NCBI RefSeq assembly: GCF_043195135.1
Contig: NZ_JBAFWP010000003.1
DNA: 64,000 nt
Source of the DNA: NCEH01 sp043195135
GTDB lineage: Bacteria; Pseudomonadota; Alphaproteobacteria; Rhizobiales; Xanthobacteraceae
Direction: 5' to 3' (one strand)
Shown here: piece after piece, positions 32,894 to 41,580 of the stretch
Layout of the letters: every line of letters begins with the position of its first letter
Numbering within the stretch: the first letter of the stretch is position 1
Translations under genes and position numbers: made by a program
The notes under the pieces: model-generated
The model's database searches: none
Told to the model about the DNA's origin: nothing
Seen by the model: only the letters and a program-made list of their open reading frames with translations

Positions 32894-34294
32894 TCACCCC
32901 TCTTTCGGTAACGCTGCCCTGCGTGGCGCGCGGGCCGCGATCCCCGCCACGAGGGACGCAAGGGAAGCGACCCCCTCAATGGAGATGGCGCCGTCCATGC
33001 CTTCGGCCGCTCCGCTCGGCATGACGGCCCGCGCAAAGCCGAGTTTTGCCGCCTCCTTCAGCCGCGCCGCCGCCTGGGAGACCGGGCGCACGGCCCCGGT
33101 CAGGCTCACTTCGCCGAAATAGACCGCGTCCGCCGGCAGCGGCGCCCCGGTGAGCGAGGAGACGAGCGCCCCCGCCACCGCCAGATCTGCCGCAGGCTCG
33201 CCGATGCGCAGGCCGCCCGCCACGTTCAAATATACGTCATGGCCGCCCAGCCGCACGCCGCAGCGCGCGTCCAGCACCGCCAGCACCATGGCGAGGCGAT
33301 TGGAATCCCAGCCGACCACCGCCCGGCGCGGCGTGCCGAGGGTGGAGGGCGCCACCAGCGCCTGGATTTCCACCAGCACCGGCCGCGTGCCCTCCATGCC
33401 GGCGAACACCGCCGTGCCCGGCGCCCCGGCATCGCGATGCGACAGGAACAGCTCGGAGGGGTTGGCGACCTCCGACAATCCCTTGCCGGTCATCTCGAAC
33501 ACGCCGATCTCGTCGGTGGGGCCGAAGCGATTCTTCTGCGCCCGCAGGATGCGGAACTGGTGGCCGCCGTCGCCCTCGAAGGAGAACACCGCATCCACCA
33601 TGTGCTCCACCACCCGCGGGCCGGCGATCTGCCCGTCCTTGGTGACATGGCCCACCAGAATCACCGCCGCGCCGGTCTGCTTGGCGTAGCGCACCATCAA
33701 TTGGGCCGAGGTGCGCACCTGGGTGACGGTGCCCGGCGCCGATTCCACCGAATCGCTCCACATGGTCTGGATCGAATCGATCACCACGAACTGCACCGGC
33801 GGCCCGGCGGAGAGGGTCGCGATGATATTTTCCGCGTTCGTCTCCGCGGCGAGTCCCACAGGCGCATCCGCCAGATCGAGCCGTCCCGCGCGCATGCGCA
33901 CCTGGTCGACAGCCTCCTCGCCCGAGACATAGACGATGCGATGCCCCGCCCGCCCGAGGGCCGCGGAGGCCTGGATCAGCAGGGTGGACTTGCCGATGCC
34001 GGGATCACCCCCCAGGAGCACGATGGAGCCAGGCACGAAGCCGCCGCCGGCCACCCGGTCCAGTTCGCCGATGCCCGAGATCAGGCGCGGTGCCGCCTTG
34101 CCCTGGCCCTGGAGACTTTCCAGCGCCACCGCCCGCCCCTTGCGCCCGGACCGCTGGGCCGCAGGGACGGAGGCGACGACGTTCGCCTCTTCGGAAATGG
34201 TGTTCCACGCCCCGCAGGCCTCGCACTTGCCCTGCCAGCGGTTATAGACCGCCCCGCAGGACTGGCAGACGAAGGTGGGGCTGTTCTTGGCCAT
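32894..34294 (-). CDS. radA: DNA repair ATPase RadA (Sms)
   Basis: A 466-residue branch-migration helicase that acts with RecA in recombinational repair. The N-terminal zinc finger has C10, C13, C24 and C27. The Walker A motif GGDPGIGKST is at 95-104, the RadA-specific KNRFGPTDE motif is in the middle, and the C-terminal domain is the Lon-protease-like fold. Length is normal. It lies between alr and cvpA in an order usual for Hyphomicrobiales, 49 bp downstream of alr. Confidence 0.97.
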   Translation of the reverse strand: MAKNSPTFVCQSCGAVYNRWQGKCEACGAWNTISEEANVVASVPAAQRSGRKGRAVALESLQGQGKAAPRLISGIGELDRVAGGGFVPGSIVLLGGDPGIGKSTLLIQASAALGRAGHRIVYVSGEEAVDQVRMRAGRLDLADAPVGLAAETNAENIIATLSAGPPVQFVVIDSIQTMWSDSVESAPGTVTQVRTSAQLMVRYAKQTGAAVILVGHVTKDGQIAGPRVVEHMVDAVFSFEGDGGHQFRILRAQKNRFGPTDEIGVFEMTGKGLSEVANPSELFLSHRDAGAPGTAVFAGMEGTRPVLVEIQALVAPSTLGTPRRAVVGWDSNRLAMVLAVLDARCGVRLGGHDVYLNVAGGLRIGEPAADLAVAGALVSSLTGAPLPADAVYFGEVSLTGAVRPVSQAAARLKEAAKLGFARAVMPSGAAEGMDGAISIEGVASLASLVAGIAARAPRRAALPKEG

Positions 34295-34343
34295 GGGTCG
34301 GGGAGGCTCCGGACGCGCGCAAGGCGCGACTCACCCGTGCAGT

Positions 34344-35465
34344 CTAGCCGCCCACATAGACGCGGTGATAGCGCGGCCCGAGCGCGGTGAGCACCTCATA
34401 GCCGATGGTGCCGCCATGGGCGGCGAGTTCATCGATGCCGATGCCGTCGCCGAGCAGCACCGCGGGATCGCCACGCCGGGCCTTCTCGTGGGGCACGTCG
34501 GTGACGTCCACCGCCGTGAGATCCATGGAAATGCGGCCGACCAGCGGACACCGCAGGCCGCCGACGATGGCATCCGCGCCCCGCCGTGCATCGCTGCCGC
34601 CGAACGCACGCAAGAAGCCGTCGGCATAACCGAGCGAGAGAATGGCAATCCGGCTGTCGCGTTGCAGGCGCTGGGCCGCGCCATAGCCCACCGTCGTGCC
34701 GGCGGGCGCCTCGCGCACCTGAATGATCGGCACTTCCAGCCGCACCACGCTGCGCAGCGGCGCCCCGCCGGAAATCGGCGCGCCGCCATAGAGCGCGATG
34801 CCGGGCCGCACCATGTCGAAATACATGTCCGGCCCGCCCAGCGTGCCGGCGGAATTGGCGAGCGAGGCCGGAATGCCGGGAAATGCCGCCGCCACTTTCG
34901 CGAACAAATGGTGCTGCGCCTGTGTCAGCGGATGATGCGCCGTGTCCGCGCAGGCAAGATGCGTCATGATCAGGGACGGGCGAAAGGAAGGGCCACCCTC
35001 GTTGGCGATGGTCAGGGCTTCCTCGGTGCTGAGACCGAGCCGATTCATGCCGGTATCCACATGTAGGGCAGCCGGCTGGCTCACCCCCATGGCCCGGCTG
35101 TGAATGGACCATTCGGCGATTTCCTGCCGGCTGCCCAGGACCGGGCGCAGATCAGCGGCAGCATAGGCATGCGCCGTATCGGGCAGCAGGCCGCCCAGCA
35201 CATAGATGGTGGCCTCGGGGAGCAGCGCCCGCAGCGCCTCGCCTTCCTGCACCAGGGCGACGAAGAAGATGCGCGCGCCTGCCCTCCACAGCGCCGCCGC
35301 CACCTGCGCGAGGCCGAGGCCATAAGCATCCGCCTTCACCACCGCCGCACATTCCGCCGGCGCCACGCGCGCAGCGAGGGTGCGCCAATTATCGGCCAGG
35401 GCGCGCAGATCGACGGTGAGGACGGCGCGGGACAAGGGGGACGACGGGGCGGGCGCGGGCTGCAT
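34344..35465 (-). CDS. alr: Alanine racemase
   Basis: PLP enzyme that makes D-alanine for peptidoglycan. It is 373 residues with the PLP lysine at K44 (AVVKADAYGLG) and the second catalytic tyrosine in VGYGAAQRL. HVDTGMNRLG and the C-terminal RISMDLTAVDVTD block complete the active site. It is placed between dnaB and radA on the same strand. Whether this is the biosynthetic or catabolic paralogue cannot be told, but the housekeeping neighbours favour biosynthesis. Confidence 0.96.
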   Translation of the reverse strand: MQPAPAPSSPLSRAVLTVDLRALADNWRTLAARVAPAECAAVVKADAYGLGLAQVAAALWRAGARIFFVALVQEGEALRALLPEATIYVLGGLLPDTAHAYAAADLRPVLGSRQEIAEWSIHSRAMGVSQPAALHVDTGMNRLGLSTEEALTIANEGGPSFRPSLIMTHLACADTAHHPLTQAQHHLFAKVAAAFPGIPASLANSAGTLGGPDMYFDMVRPGIALYGGAPISGGAPLRSVVRLEVPIIQVREAPAGTTVGYGAAQRLQRDSRIAILSLGYADGFLRAFGGSDARRGADAIVGGLRCPLVGRISMDLTAVDVTDVPHEKARRGDPAVLLGDGIGIDELAAHGGTIGYEVLTALGPRYHRVYVGG

Positions 35466-35579
35466 CGAAACGCTTTCCCTGGAAGCGGCGGGATTCGCTG
35501 TCCTGTCTATACCTTACCCGTGACGCCCCGGCAGCGTCGGGCGCGGGGCAGATCCGCGCGGCACGCCAACCTTCCCCGA

Positions 35580-37064
35580 TCAATGGCGATCCGGCAGGCG
35601 ATCTTCGCGGGCAAGGTTCGAGAAGCGCGTGAATTGCGGCTCGAAATGCACCTTCACCGTGCCCGTGGGGCCGTGACGCTGCTTGCCGATGATGACTTCC
35701 GCCACCCCCTCGGCCGCCTTCATGTCCGCTTCCCACTTGAACCATTCCTCGGTTCCGGGCTTGGGCTCGCGGCTCTTGAGATAATATTCCTCGCGATAGA
35801 CGAACATCACCACGTCGGCGTCCTGCTCGATGGAGCCGGATTCACGCAGGTCCGCGAGTTGCGGGCGCTTGTCGTCGCGCGCTTCCACCTGGCGGGAGAG
35901 CTGCGAGAGCGCCATGATCGGCACTTGCAGTTCCTTCGCCAGGGCCTTCAGTCCGGTGGTGATCTCGGTGACTTCCTGCACGCGGTTCTGCGACGAGCTT
36001 TTCGACGAGCCGGACAGCAATTGCAGATAATCCACCACCATGAAGTCCAGCCCCCGCTGGCGCTTCAGGCGCCGTGCCCGGGCCACCAGCTGGGCGATCG
36101 AGATGCCGCCGGTATCGTCGATATAGAGCGGCACCACCTGCATGGTCTGGGCGGCGGCGGCGAGCTTGGAAAACTCGCTCTCGGAAATGTCGCCGCGGCG
36201 GATCTTGTAGGAGGCGATCTCCGCCTGCTCGGCGAGGATACGGGTCGCCAATTGCTCGGCCGACATTTCCAGCGAGAAGAAGCCGACGATGCCGCCGCTC
36301 TGGGTCTCGATGGAGCCGTCGGCCCGTTGCTCGCCGCGATAGGCGGCGGCGATGTTGAAGGCGATATTGGTCGCGAGCGCGGTCTTGCCCATGGCGGGTC
36401 GGCCGGCGAGAATCACGAGGTCCGAGGGCTGGAGCCCGCCCATCTGCTGGTCGAGGTCGTCGAGCCCCGAGGCGATGCCGGAGAGATGGCCCTCGCGCTG
36501 GAACGCGCGGCTCGCCATGTCCACAGCTTCCCGCAGCGCCTCGCCGAAGCGCTGGAAGCCGCCGTCATAGCGCCCGCTCTCGGCGATGGCGTAGAGGCGC
36601 TTTTCCGCCTCCTCGATCTGGTCCTGCGGGGTCGCCTCCACCGGCGCGTCATAGGCGTCGTTGACGATTTCCTCGCCGATGCGGATCAGCTCGCGCCGCA
36701 CCGACAGGTCATAGATGGCGCGGCCGTAATCCTCGGCATTGATGACCGTGGTCGCCTCGGCGGCGAGACGGGCGAGATAATGCGGGCCGGACAGGCCCGC
36801 GACATCGAGGTCGGCGGGCAGGAAGGTCTTGAGCGTCACCGGCGTCGCCACCTTGCCGGCGCGCACCAGGGCGCCCGCAAGCTCGAAGATGCGGCCGTGG
36901 ATGGGCTCGAAGAAATGCTCGGGCTTGAGGAAGTCCGACACCCGGTAGAAGGCGTCGTTATTGACCAGGATGGCGCCCAGAAGGGATTGCTCGGCCTCCA
37001 CATTGTGGGGCGCCTGGCGATAGGAGGGGTCGAGATCCCCCTTCTGGTCGGACAGGTCGAGCAT
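35580..37064 (-). CDS. dnaB: Replicative DNA helicase DnaB
   Basis: Hexameric 5'-3' helicase of the replication fork, 494 residues. The N-terminal helical domain begins with APHNVEAEQSLLGAIL (about 18-33). The RecA-like motor has Walker A GRPAMGKTA at 221-229, FFSLEMSAEQL, the VDYLQL Walker B, and SQLSRQVE with the arginine-finger region PQLADLRESGSIEQDAD. No intein interrupts these usual insertion sites. Next to alr as in most alphaproteobacteria. Confidence 0.97.
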   Translation of the reverse strand: MLDLSDQKGDLDPSYRQAPHNVEAEQSLLGAILVNNDAFYRVSDFLKPEHFFEPIHGRIFELAGALVRAGKVATPVTLKTFLPADLDVAGLSGPHYLARLAAEATTVINAEDYGRAIYDLSVRRELIRIGEEIVNDAYDAPVEATPQDQIEEAEKRLYAIAESGRYDGGFQRFGEALREAVDMASRAFQREGHLSGIASGLDDLDQQMGGLQPSDLVILAGRPAMGKTALATNIAFNIAAAYRGEQRADGSIETQSGGIVGFFSLEMSAEQLATRILAEQAEIASYKIRRGDISESEFSKLAAAAQTMQVVPLYIDDTGGISIAQLVARARRLKRQRGLDFMVVDYLQLLSGSSKSSSQNRVQEVTEITTGLKALAKELQVPIMALSQLSRQVEARDDKRPQLADLRESGSIEQDADVVMFVYREEYYLKSREPKPGTEEWFKWEADMKAAEGVAEVIIGKQRHGPTGTVKVHFEPQFTRFSNLAREDRLPDRH

Positions 37065-37269
37065 GATGCGGGTCCAGCTTGCGGGAACGGGCTCTTATTT
37101 AGCAGAACCCGCGGCCCCAGCGGACACCCTTGCATTCTTCGCCGGCGAGGAATTTTCCCTGTGCATGACTCCTGGGCATTCTGGGGATAACCCGGCCGAA
37201 GCTCTCGTCCCGGCGGGCCTGCGAATCCCGCCGGGAGGAGAGACGACACGCGCGGCCCCGAGGCTGTGC

Positions 37270-38523
37270 CTACTCGCCGGCGAGGCGCAACGGCGGAGCG
37301 CTGCGTTGCTCCATCGTCCGCAATTTGCGTTCCGCCTCCGCGATATAATCGCGCGTCAGCGGCACCGCCTCCTGCCTGCGGGCGAGCTGGATCTGGAACA
37401 CCATCAGGCCCTGGTGGCGAAACGCCATTTCCGACCCGGCGAGGTAGAATTCCCACATGCGCAGGAATCGCTCGTCGGTGAGGCGCAGCACCTCCTCCCG
37501 CCGGGCGAGGAAACGCGCGCGCCATGCCTTCAGCGTGTCGGCATAATGCAGGCGCAGGATCTCGATGTCGGTGACCACCAGTCCCGCCCGCTCGATATGG
37601 GGGGTCACCTCCGAGAGCGAGGGCATGTAGCCGCCCGGGAAGATGTATTTGGCAATCCAGGGATTGGTGAAACCCGGAGGATCGAACCGGCCGATGGCGT
37701 GCAGCAGCATCACCCCGTCCGGCGCCAGCAATTGGCGCACCTTGCGGAAAAATTCGCCGTAATGATCGACGCCCACATGCTCGAACATGCCGACCGAGAC
37801 GATCCGGTCGAACGGGCCGGGCACGTCGCGATAATCCTGGAGCGCGAACGAGACCTGATTCTCCAGCCCCTTTTCCCGTGCGCGGGACTGGGCGACGCCC
37901 AATTGCTCCGTGGAGAGCGTGACACCGCTCACCCGCGCCTTGGCGATTTCCGCCAGATAGAGGCCGAGACCACCCCATCCGCTGCCGATATCCAGAACGC
38001 TGAGATTTGGCGCGTCGAGCACCAGCTTGGCCGCAATATGCCGCTTCTTGGCCAGCTGGGCATCGTCGAGCCGCTCGCCGGGATGCTCGAAATAGGCGCA
38101 GGAATATTGCTTGTCCGCGTCGAGGAACAAGGAATAGAGCCGCCCGTCGAGATCATAGTGATGGGCCACGTTGCGCCGCGCACGGCCGCGCGGATTGAAC
38201 TGGTCCAATCGCCGGAGCACGCGCCGCGCCACATAAAGCAGGCGCGAGGTGAGCGTCGGCTGGAGCACGTCCTGCGACATCACCAGTTCCAGCAGATCGG
38301 CGATCGATCCCCGCTCGATGACCAGATCGCCGTTGGTGTAGATTTCACCGAGCTGCATTTCCGGGTCGAGCAACAGCATGACCTGTGCCCGCCTGCTGGC
38401 AAAGCGCACATGAATAGCGGGCGTGTCCGGTCCCGCCGTAAAGGTTCGGCCGGACGCCGTCGTGACTTGCAGACCGCCGTGCTTCACGACACGACGCAGA
38501 ACAGATTCAAGCAACCGATCCAC
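37270..38523 (-). CDS. cfa: Cyclopropane-fatty-acyl-phospholipid synthase
   Basis: SAM-dependent enzyme that adds a methylene across cis double bonds of membrane phospholipids, typically in stationary or stressed cells. It is 417 residues. The N-terminal lipid-binding domain precedes AHHYDLDGRLY (about 120-130), the conserved YSCAYF with C142, and SAM motif I VLDIGSGWGGLGLYL from 176. VGMFEHVG and the aromatic C-terminal helix are present. It is inserted between dnaB and rplI, 205 bp from dnaB, and probably has its own promoter. Strongly supported. Confidence 0.95.
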   Translation of the reverse strand: MDRLLESVLRRVVKHGGLQVTTASGRTFTAGPDTPAIHVRFASRRAQVMLLLDPEMQLGEIYTNGDLVIERGSIADLLELVMSQDVLQPTLTSRLLYVARRVLRRLDQFNPRGRARRNVAHHYDLDGRLYSLFLDADKQYSCAYFEHPGERLDDAQLAKKRHIAAKLVLDAPNLSVLDIGSGWGGLGLYLAEIAKARVSGVTLSTEQLGVAQSRAREKGLENQVSFALQDYRDVPGPFDRIVSVGMFEHVGVDHYGEFFRKVRQLLAPDGVMLLHAIGRFDPPGFTNPWIAKYIFPGGYMPSLSEVTPHIERAGLVVTDIEILRLHYADTLKAWRARFLARREEVLRLTDERFLRMWEFYLAGSEMAFRHQGLMVFQIQLARRQEAVPLTRDYIAEAERKLRTMEQRSAPPLRLAGE

Positions 38524-38825
38524 TGGGCCGCCTCCATCCTAAGATGACCGCCTGGGTTGCCCCTCCTCTTGGTTTCTGCCCCCCGCCACCAAGGCACACA
38601 CATGTGACGCGATAGTGCGGGGCGCCGGCGCATGACTTAACGGAAGCGGGATTCGGCCCGATCCGCAGTCATGCTGTCCTTGCAGGCTCTTTCGGCCGAC
38701 AGACGCCGTGTAAATCTGAACACCACCGGACCGTTACGGCAATACCAAAATTGGCCAAAAACAAGAAAACGCCCGGCCAGGGGCCGGGCGTTTCCAAAGC
38801 GCGAGACAAATAGAAGAGATTCAAC
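38524..38825. other. 302-bp intergenic region between rplI and cfa
   Basis: Contains the rplI terminator hairpin at 38767-38793 near one end and, presumably, the cfa promoter in the remaining 240 bp. No open reading frame with family-like sequence and no other repeat is apparent. Confidence 0.5.
38767..38793 (-). terminator. Rho-independent terminator of the rpsF-rplI operon
   Basis: Perfect 12-bp stem AAACGCCCGGCC / GGCCGGGCGTTT with a 3-base loop, followed on the minus strand by TTCTTGTTTTTGG. It lies 33 bp after the rplI stop codon. Confidence 0.88.
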
Positions 38826-39422
38826 TCACTCGGCGTCGTCGAGTTCCGCCGCCGCTTCTTCGGCTTCGGCCTCGGCGAGGGTGGCGTCGCGCTCGGCGGC
38901 GGCTTCCGCCTCGGCTTCTTCATCCTCGTCGCGGCGGGTGCGGACATCCTCGCCGCGCGCCACGCGCTCGGCTTCCTCGACGCTGCGCGCGATGTTCGCG
39001 GTCACGGAGACCTCGACCTCGGGGTGCAGGCGCACGGGGATCGTGTGCATGCCGATGGTCTTGATGGGATGGTTCAGTTCGATCTGCTGACGATCGACGG
39101 TGAAGCCGGCCTTCACCAGGGCCTCGGCGAGGTCGCGCGTGGAGACCGAGCCGTAGAGCTGGCCGCTCTCGCCCGCCTGGCGCAGGATCACGACGCTCTG
39201 GCCGTTCAGCTTCTCGGCGACGCCCTCGGCCTCCTTGCGGAGCTCCAGATTGCGGGTTTCCAGCTGAACCTTCATCTGTTCGAACTTGGCCTTGTTCGCC
39301 TTGGTGGCGCGCAGGGCCTTGTTGTTGGGCAGCAGGAAGTTGCGGCCGTAGCCGTCACGCACCTTCACCACTTCGCCCATCTGGCCGAGCTTGGCCACGC
39401 GCTCCAAAAGAATGACTTCCAT
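38826..39422 (-). CDS. rplI: 50S ribosomal protein bL9
   Basis: A 198-residue bL9 that spans the ribosome surface between the large and small subunits. The N-terminal rRNA-binding domain MEVILLERVAKLGQMG is textbook, then KVRDGYGRNFLLPNNKAL, the long connecting helix and the C-terminal domain (ALVKAGF, PIKTIGMHTIPV). A strongly acidic Glu/Asp/Ala tail of about 50 residues follows (from about 148), longer than in E. coli (149 residues) but common in this group. Last gene of the rpsF operon; a terminator follows. Confidence 0.97.
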   Translation of the reverse strand: MEVILLERVAKLGQMGEVVKVRDGYGRNFLLPNNKALRATKANKAKFEQMKVQLETRNLELRKEAEGVAEKLNGQSVVILRQAGESGQLYGSVSTRDLAEALVKAGFTVDRQQIELNHPIKTIGMHTIPVRLHPEVEVSVTANIARSVEEAERVARGEDVRTRRDEDEEAEAEAAAERDATLAEAEAEEAAAELDDAE

Positions 39423-39467
39423 TTTTGTGTCTCCTGTTTCGATGTTTCGGGGATCGGGGAATTTCTG

Positions 39468-40421
39468 TCAGCGGTCGTTGGCGGCCGGCGGTCTCCCGCC
39501 GGGAGCCGATCGCGCCCGCAGATCGAACATGGCGTCCACCACGCCAAGCAGAGCCACCACCAGAACCGGCCAGCCCAACGCCAGGGTGCCCAGCCAGACG
39601 GCAGTGAGGATGAGAATTCGCGAGCCGCGCCCGCGCGTGAGGAAATGCAGCACCGCAAAGCCGGCGACCGCATAGGCCGTCACCAACGTCGCCGCGACCA
39701 CGGAGGCCGACAGGCCCACCATGCCCGGCACCACGGAAGCGGCAATGATCAGCGCGAGCACAAGCGAGGTGGAAGCCGGCAGGCGGGTCGCCGCCAGATC
39801 GGGCCAGGGGCGCGCGAGCCGGCCCGACACCAGCGCCGCCCGCCCGGCGAGATACAGGCAGCAGAGCTGGGTGACCATGGCGAGCGCCCCCGCCATGGGC
39901 GGCAGGATGTTCGCGATCAATTCGCCCATGCGCGCGGTTTCCGCGCTCGCCGGGCCGGTCTGCCCCTGCACCTGGATGAAGGTCTCGAATGCCGCCGCCA
40001 CCGCCGTGCGATAGGTCTCGAAATCGCCGGTCACCGACAGGACGGCGGTGATGACGCTGAAGCTGGAGAGCGCGGCGCTGGTCAGCACCAGTCCGCCGAT
40101 TGAAAACCAGATCAGCTTGGTGGGATTGACCGCATCGCTGCGCGCCATCAGCGCACCATAGGACAGCGCCCAGGCCGGACCGCCGATGCCGACGAGATAG
40201 GCGATGAGAAAGGAGGAATTGAAATAAAGTCCGAGGACGATGCTCGCGGCAGCCACGCCGGCAAGCGCCGACACGTGCGAGAAGGCGAGCCCCGCGATCA
40301 TGATGGGCAAGGGTGCCAGGTAGAAGAACGGAACGGCCCAGATGCCCCCGGTCGCGATACCCGCTACGAGAAGCGCCGACGCCGCTCCCGCGGCGAGGCC
40401 GATCATCAGAAACTGTGCCAT
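39468..40421 (-). CDS. DUF2232 polytopic membrane protein
   Basis: A 317-residue inner-membrane protein with about eight hydrophobic segments and almost no soluble domain, ending in a short Arg/Pro-rich tail. It matches the DUF2232 (YybS-like) type by size, topology and its fixed location between rpsR and rplI. Blocks such as FFYLAPLPIMIAGLAF near 32-47 and MAGALAMVTQLCCLYLAGRAAL near 190 are visible. In this operon it is the only non-ribosomal gene, and its function is unknown. Confidence 0.85.
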   Translation of the reverse strand: MAQFLMIGLAAGAASALLVAGIATGGIWAVPFFYLAPLPIMIAGLAFSHVSALAGVAAASIVLGLYFNSSFLIAYLVGIGGPAWALSYGALMARSDAVNPTKLIWFSIGGLVLTSAALSSFSVITAVLSVTGDFETYRTAVAAAFETFIQVQGQTGPASAETARMGELIANILPPMAGALAMVTQLCCLYLAGRAALVSGRLARPWPDLAATRLPASTSLVLALIIAASVVPGMVGLSASVVAATLVTAYAVAGFAVLHFLTRGRGSRILILTAVWLGTLALGWPVLVVALLGVVDAMFDLRARSAPGGRPPAANDR

Positions 40422-40551
40422 CAGCGCGCTGTCCCGCGAAAAGCGGTTAGAGGCAGGTCATCGCCCACCCCAGCCAAACCCGGAGGCCGAAGCCCCGGTA
40501 CTCATCTTCAAAGGAGAGGCGCCCGCTCCTTCGAGCGGGCGCCTCGATCGA

Positions 40552-40812
40552 TCAGCGGATCACGAACGGCAGCAGGCCGAGGAAGCGCGAACGCTTGATG
40601 GCGGCCGACAGCTCGCGCTGCTTCTTGGCGGACACCGCAGTGATGCGGCTCGGCACGATCTTCCCGCGCTCGGAAATGTAGCGCTGGAGGAGACGCACGT
40701 CCTTGTAGTCGATCTTCGGCGCGTTGGGGCCGGAGAACGGGCAGGTCTTGCGACGACGGAAGAACGGACGGCGCTGACCGCCGCCGGCGCCACCAGCTTG
40801 AGCGAATGCCAT
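40552..40812 (-). CDS. rpsR: 30S ribosomal protein bS18
   Basis: An 86-residue bS18, which binds with bS6 on the platform of the 30S subunit. The core PFFRRRKTCPFSGPNAPKID, DVRLLQRYISERGKIVP and the KKQRELSAAIKRSRFLGLLPF end are all conserved. The start codon overlaps the rpsF stop by one base (TGATG), so translation is coupled. Confidence 0.98.
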   Translation of the reverse strand: MAFAQAGGAGGGQRRPFFRRRKTCPFSGPNAPKIDYKDVRLLQRYISERGKIVPSRITAVSAKKQRELSAAIKRSRFLGLLPFVIR

Positions 40813-41279
40813 CAGATTGCCTCCTCGCCAGCGGTCTCTTCACGGTCGCGCGGACGGCGCGGACGGTCCTCGCGGTCACGACCGCCGAAGCCGCCGCCAC
40901 CACCGAAGCCGCGATCGCCGCCGAAGCCACGCTCGCCACGATCACGATCGTCGCGGTCGCGCTTCTGGAGCATGGCCGAGGGGCCTTCCTCGTGCTCTTC
41001 CACACGCAGGGTGAGGAAGCGCAGGACGTCCTCATCGATGCGCATCTGGCGCTCCATCTCCTGAACCGCCGCCGGGGTGGCGTCGATGTTCATGAGGGTG
41101 AAGTGCGCCTTGCGGTTCTTGTTGATGCGATAGGTGAGCGTCTTCACGCCCCAGGCCTCGGTCTTGGTGACCTGGCCGCCGTTCGCTTCGATCACGCCCT
41201 TAAATCGGGCGGCGAGTTCCTCGACCTGTTGCGCCGTAACGTCTTGGCGCGCGAGGAACACATGCTCATAGAGCGCCAT
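40812..41279 (-). CDS. rpsF: 30S ribosomal protein bS6
   Basis: A 155-residue bS6, partner of bS18 in the 30S subunit. The core fold covers residues 1-95 (MALYEHVFLARQDV, KTEAWGVKTLTYRINKN, AHFTLMNIDA). A 55-residue tail rich in Asp, Arg and Gly, with repeated RD and GFGG units, follows. Such tails are seen in other alphaproteobacterial bS6 proteins. The ATG at 41279 is fixed by the family N-terminus and an AGGACAC ribosome-binding stretch. First gene of the operon rpsF-rpsR-DUF2232-rplI. Confidence 0.97.
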   Translation of the reverse strand: MALYEHVFLARQDVTAQQVEELAARFKGVIEANGGQVTKTEAWGVKTLTYRINKNRKAHFTLMNIDATPAAVQEMERQMRIDEDVLRFLTLRVEEHEEGPSAMLQKRDRDDRDRGERGFGGDRGFGGGGGFGGRDREDRPRRPRDREETAGEEAI

Positions 41280-41580
41280 GTGTCCTAATGCCTTTCCTGT
41301 TGCTCCATCGCCCGGCGCCAAGCCCTTTCGAACCTTTGGAAAGGCTCGTTTGCTCGGAAGGCGGGGACACGGGACGACGGACCTTGTGGCCCTGCCACCC
41401 GGGTTTCAACTCGCGCTGAAGCAACAGATGGCCGTCCGTTCAGCCCCCGGCCGGGGCAACGGAAGCGGTGCGTATAGCAGATTTTTCGCCGATGGCAAGA
41501 ATGGACACCCCCCGCCCTGCTTGACTCCCCTTGCGTCCCGGTGTCTCTGCCCTCCCCAAAATTAAGCGGAGGGATACCCC
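41280..41580. promoter_or_regulatory. 301-bp divergent region between rpsF and fabD
   Basis: Must hold the promoters for the leftward ribosomal-protein operon and the rightward fatty acid genes. A small hairpin CCTTTC/GAAAGG (about 41325-41346) lies in the rpsF leader about 50 bp before its start codon. No clear -35/-10 pair is assigned by eye. No coding sequence is seen. Confidence 0.45.

Noticed and set aside
41280..41350. Autoregulatory S6:S18-binding leader in front of rpsF
   Set aside because: A small hairpin exists, but I could not identify the conserved CCG-containing binding feature, so I do not claim the element; a covariance search would decide.
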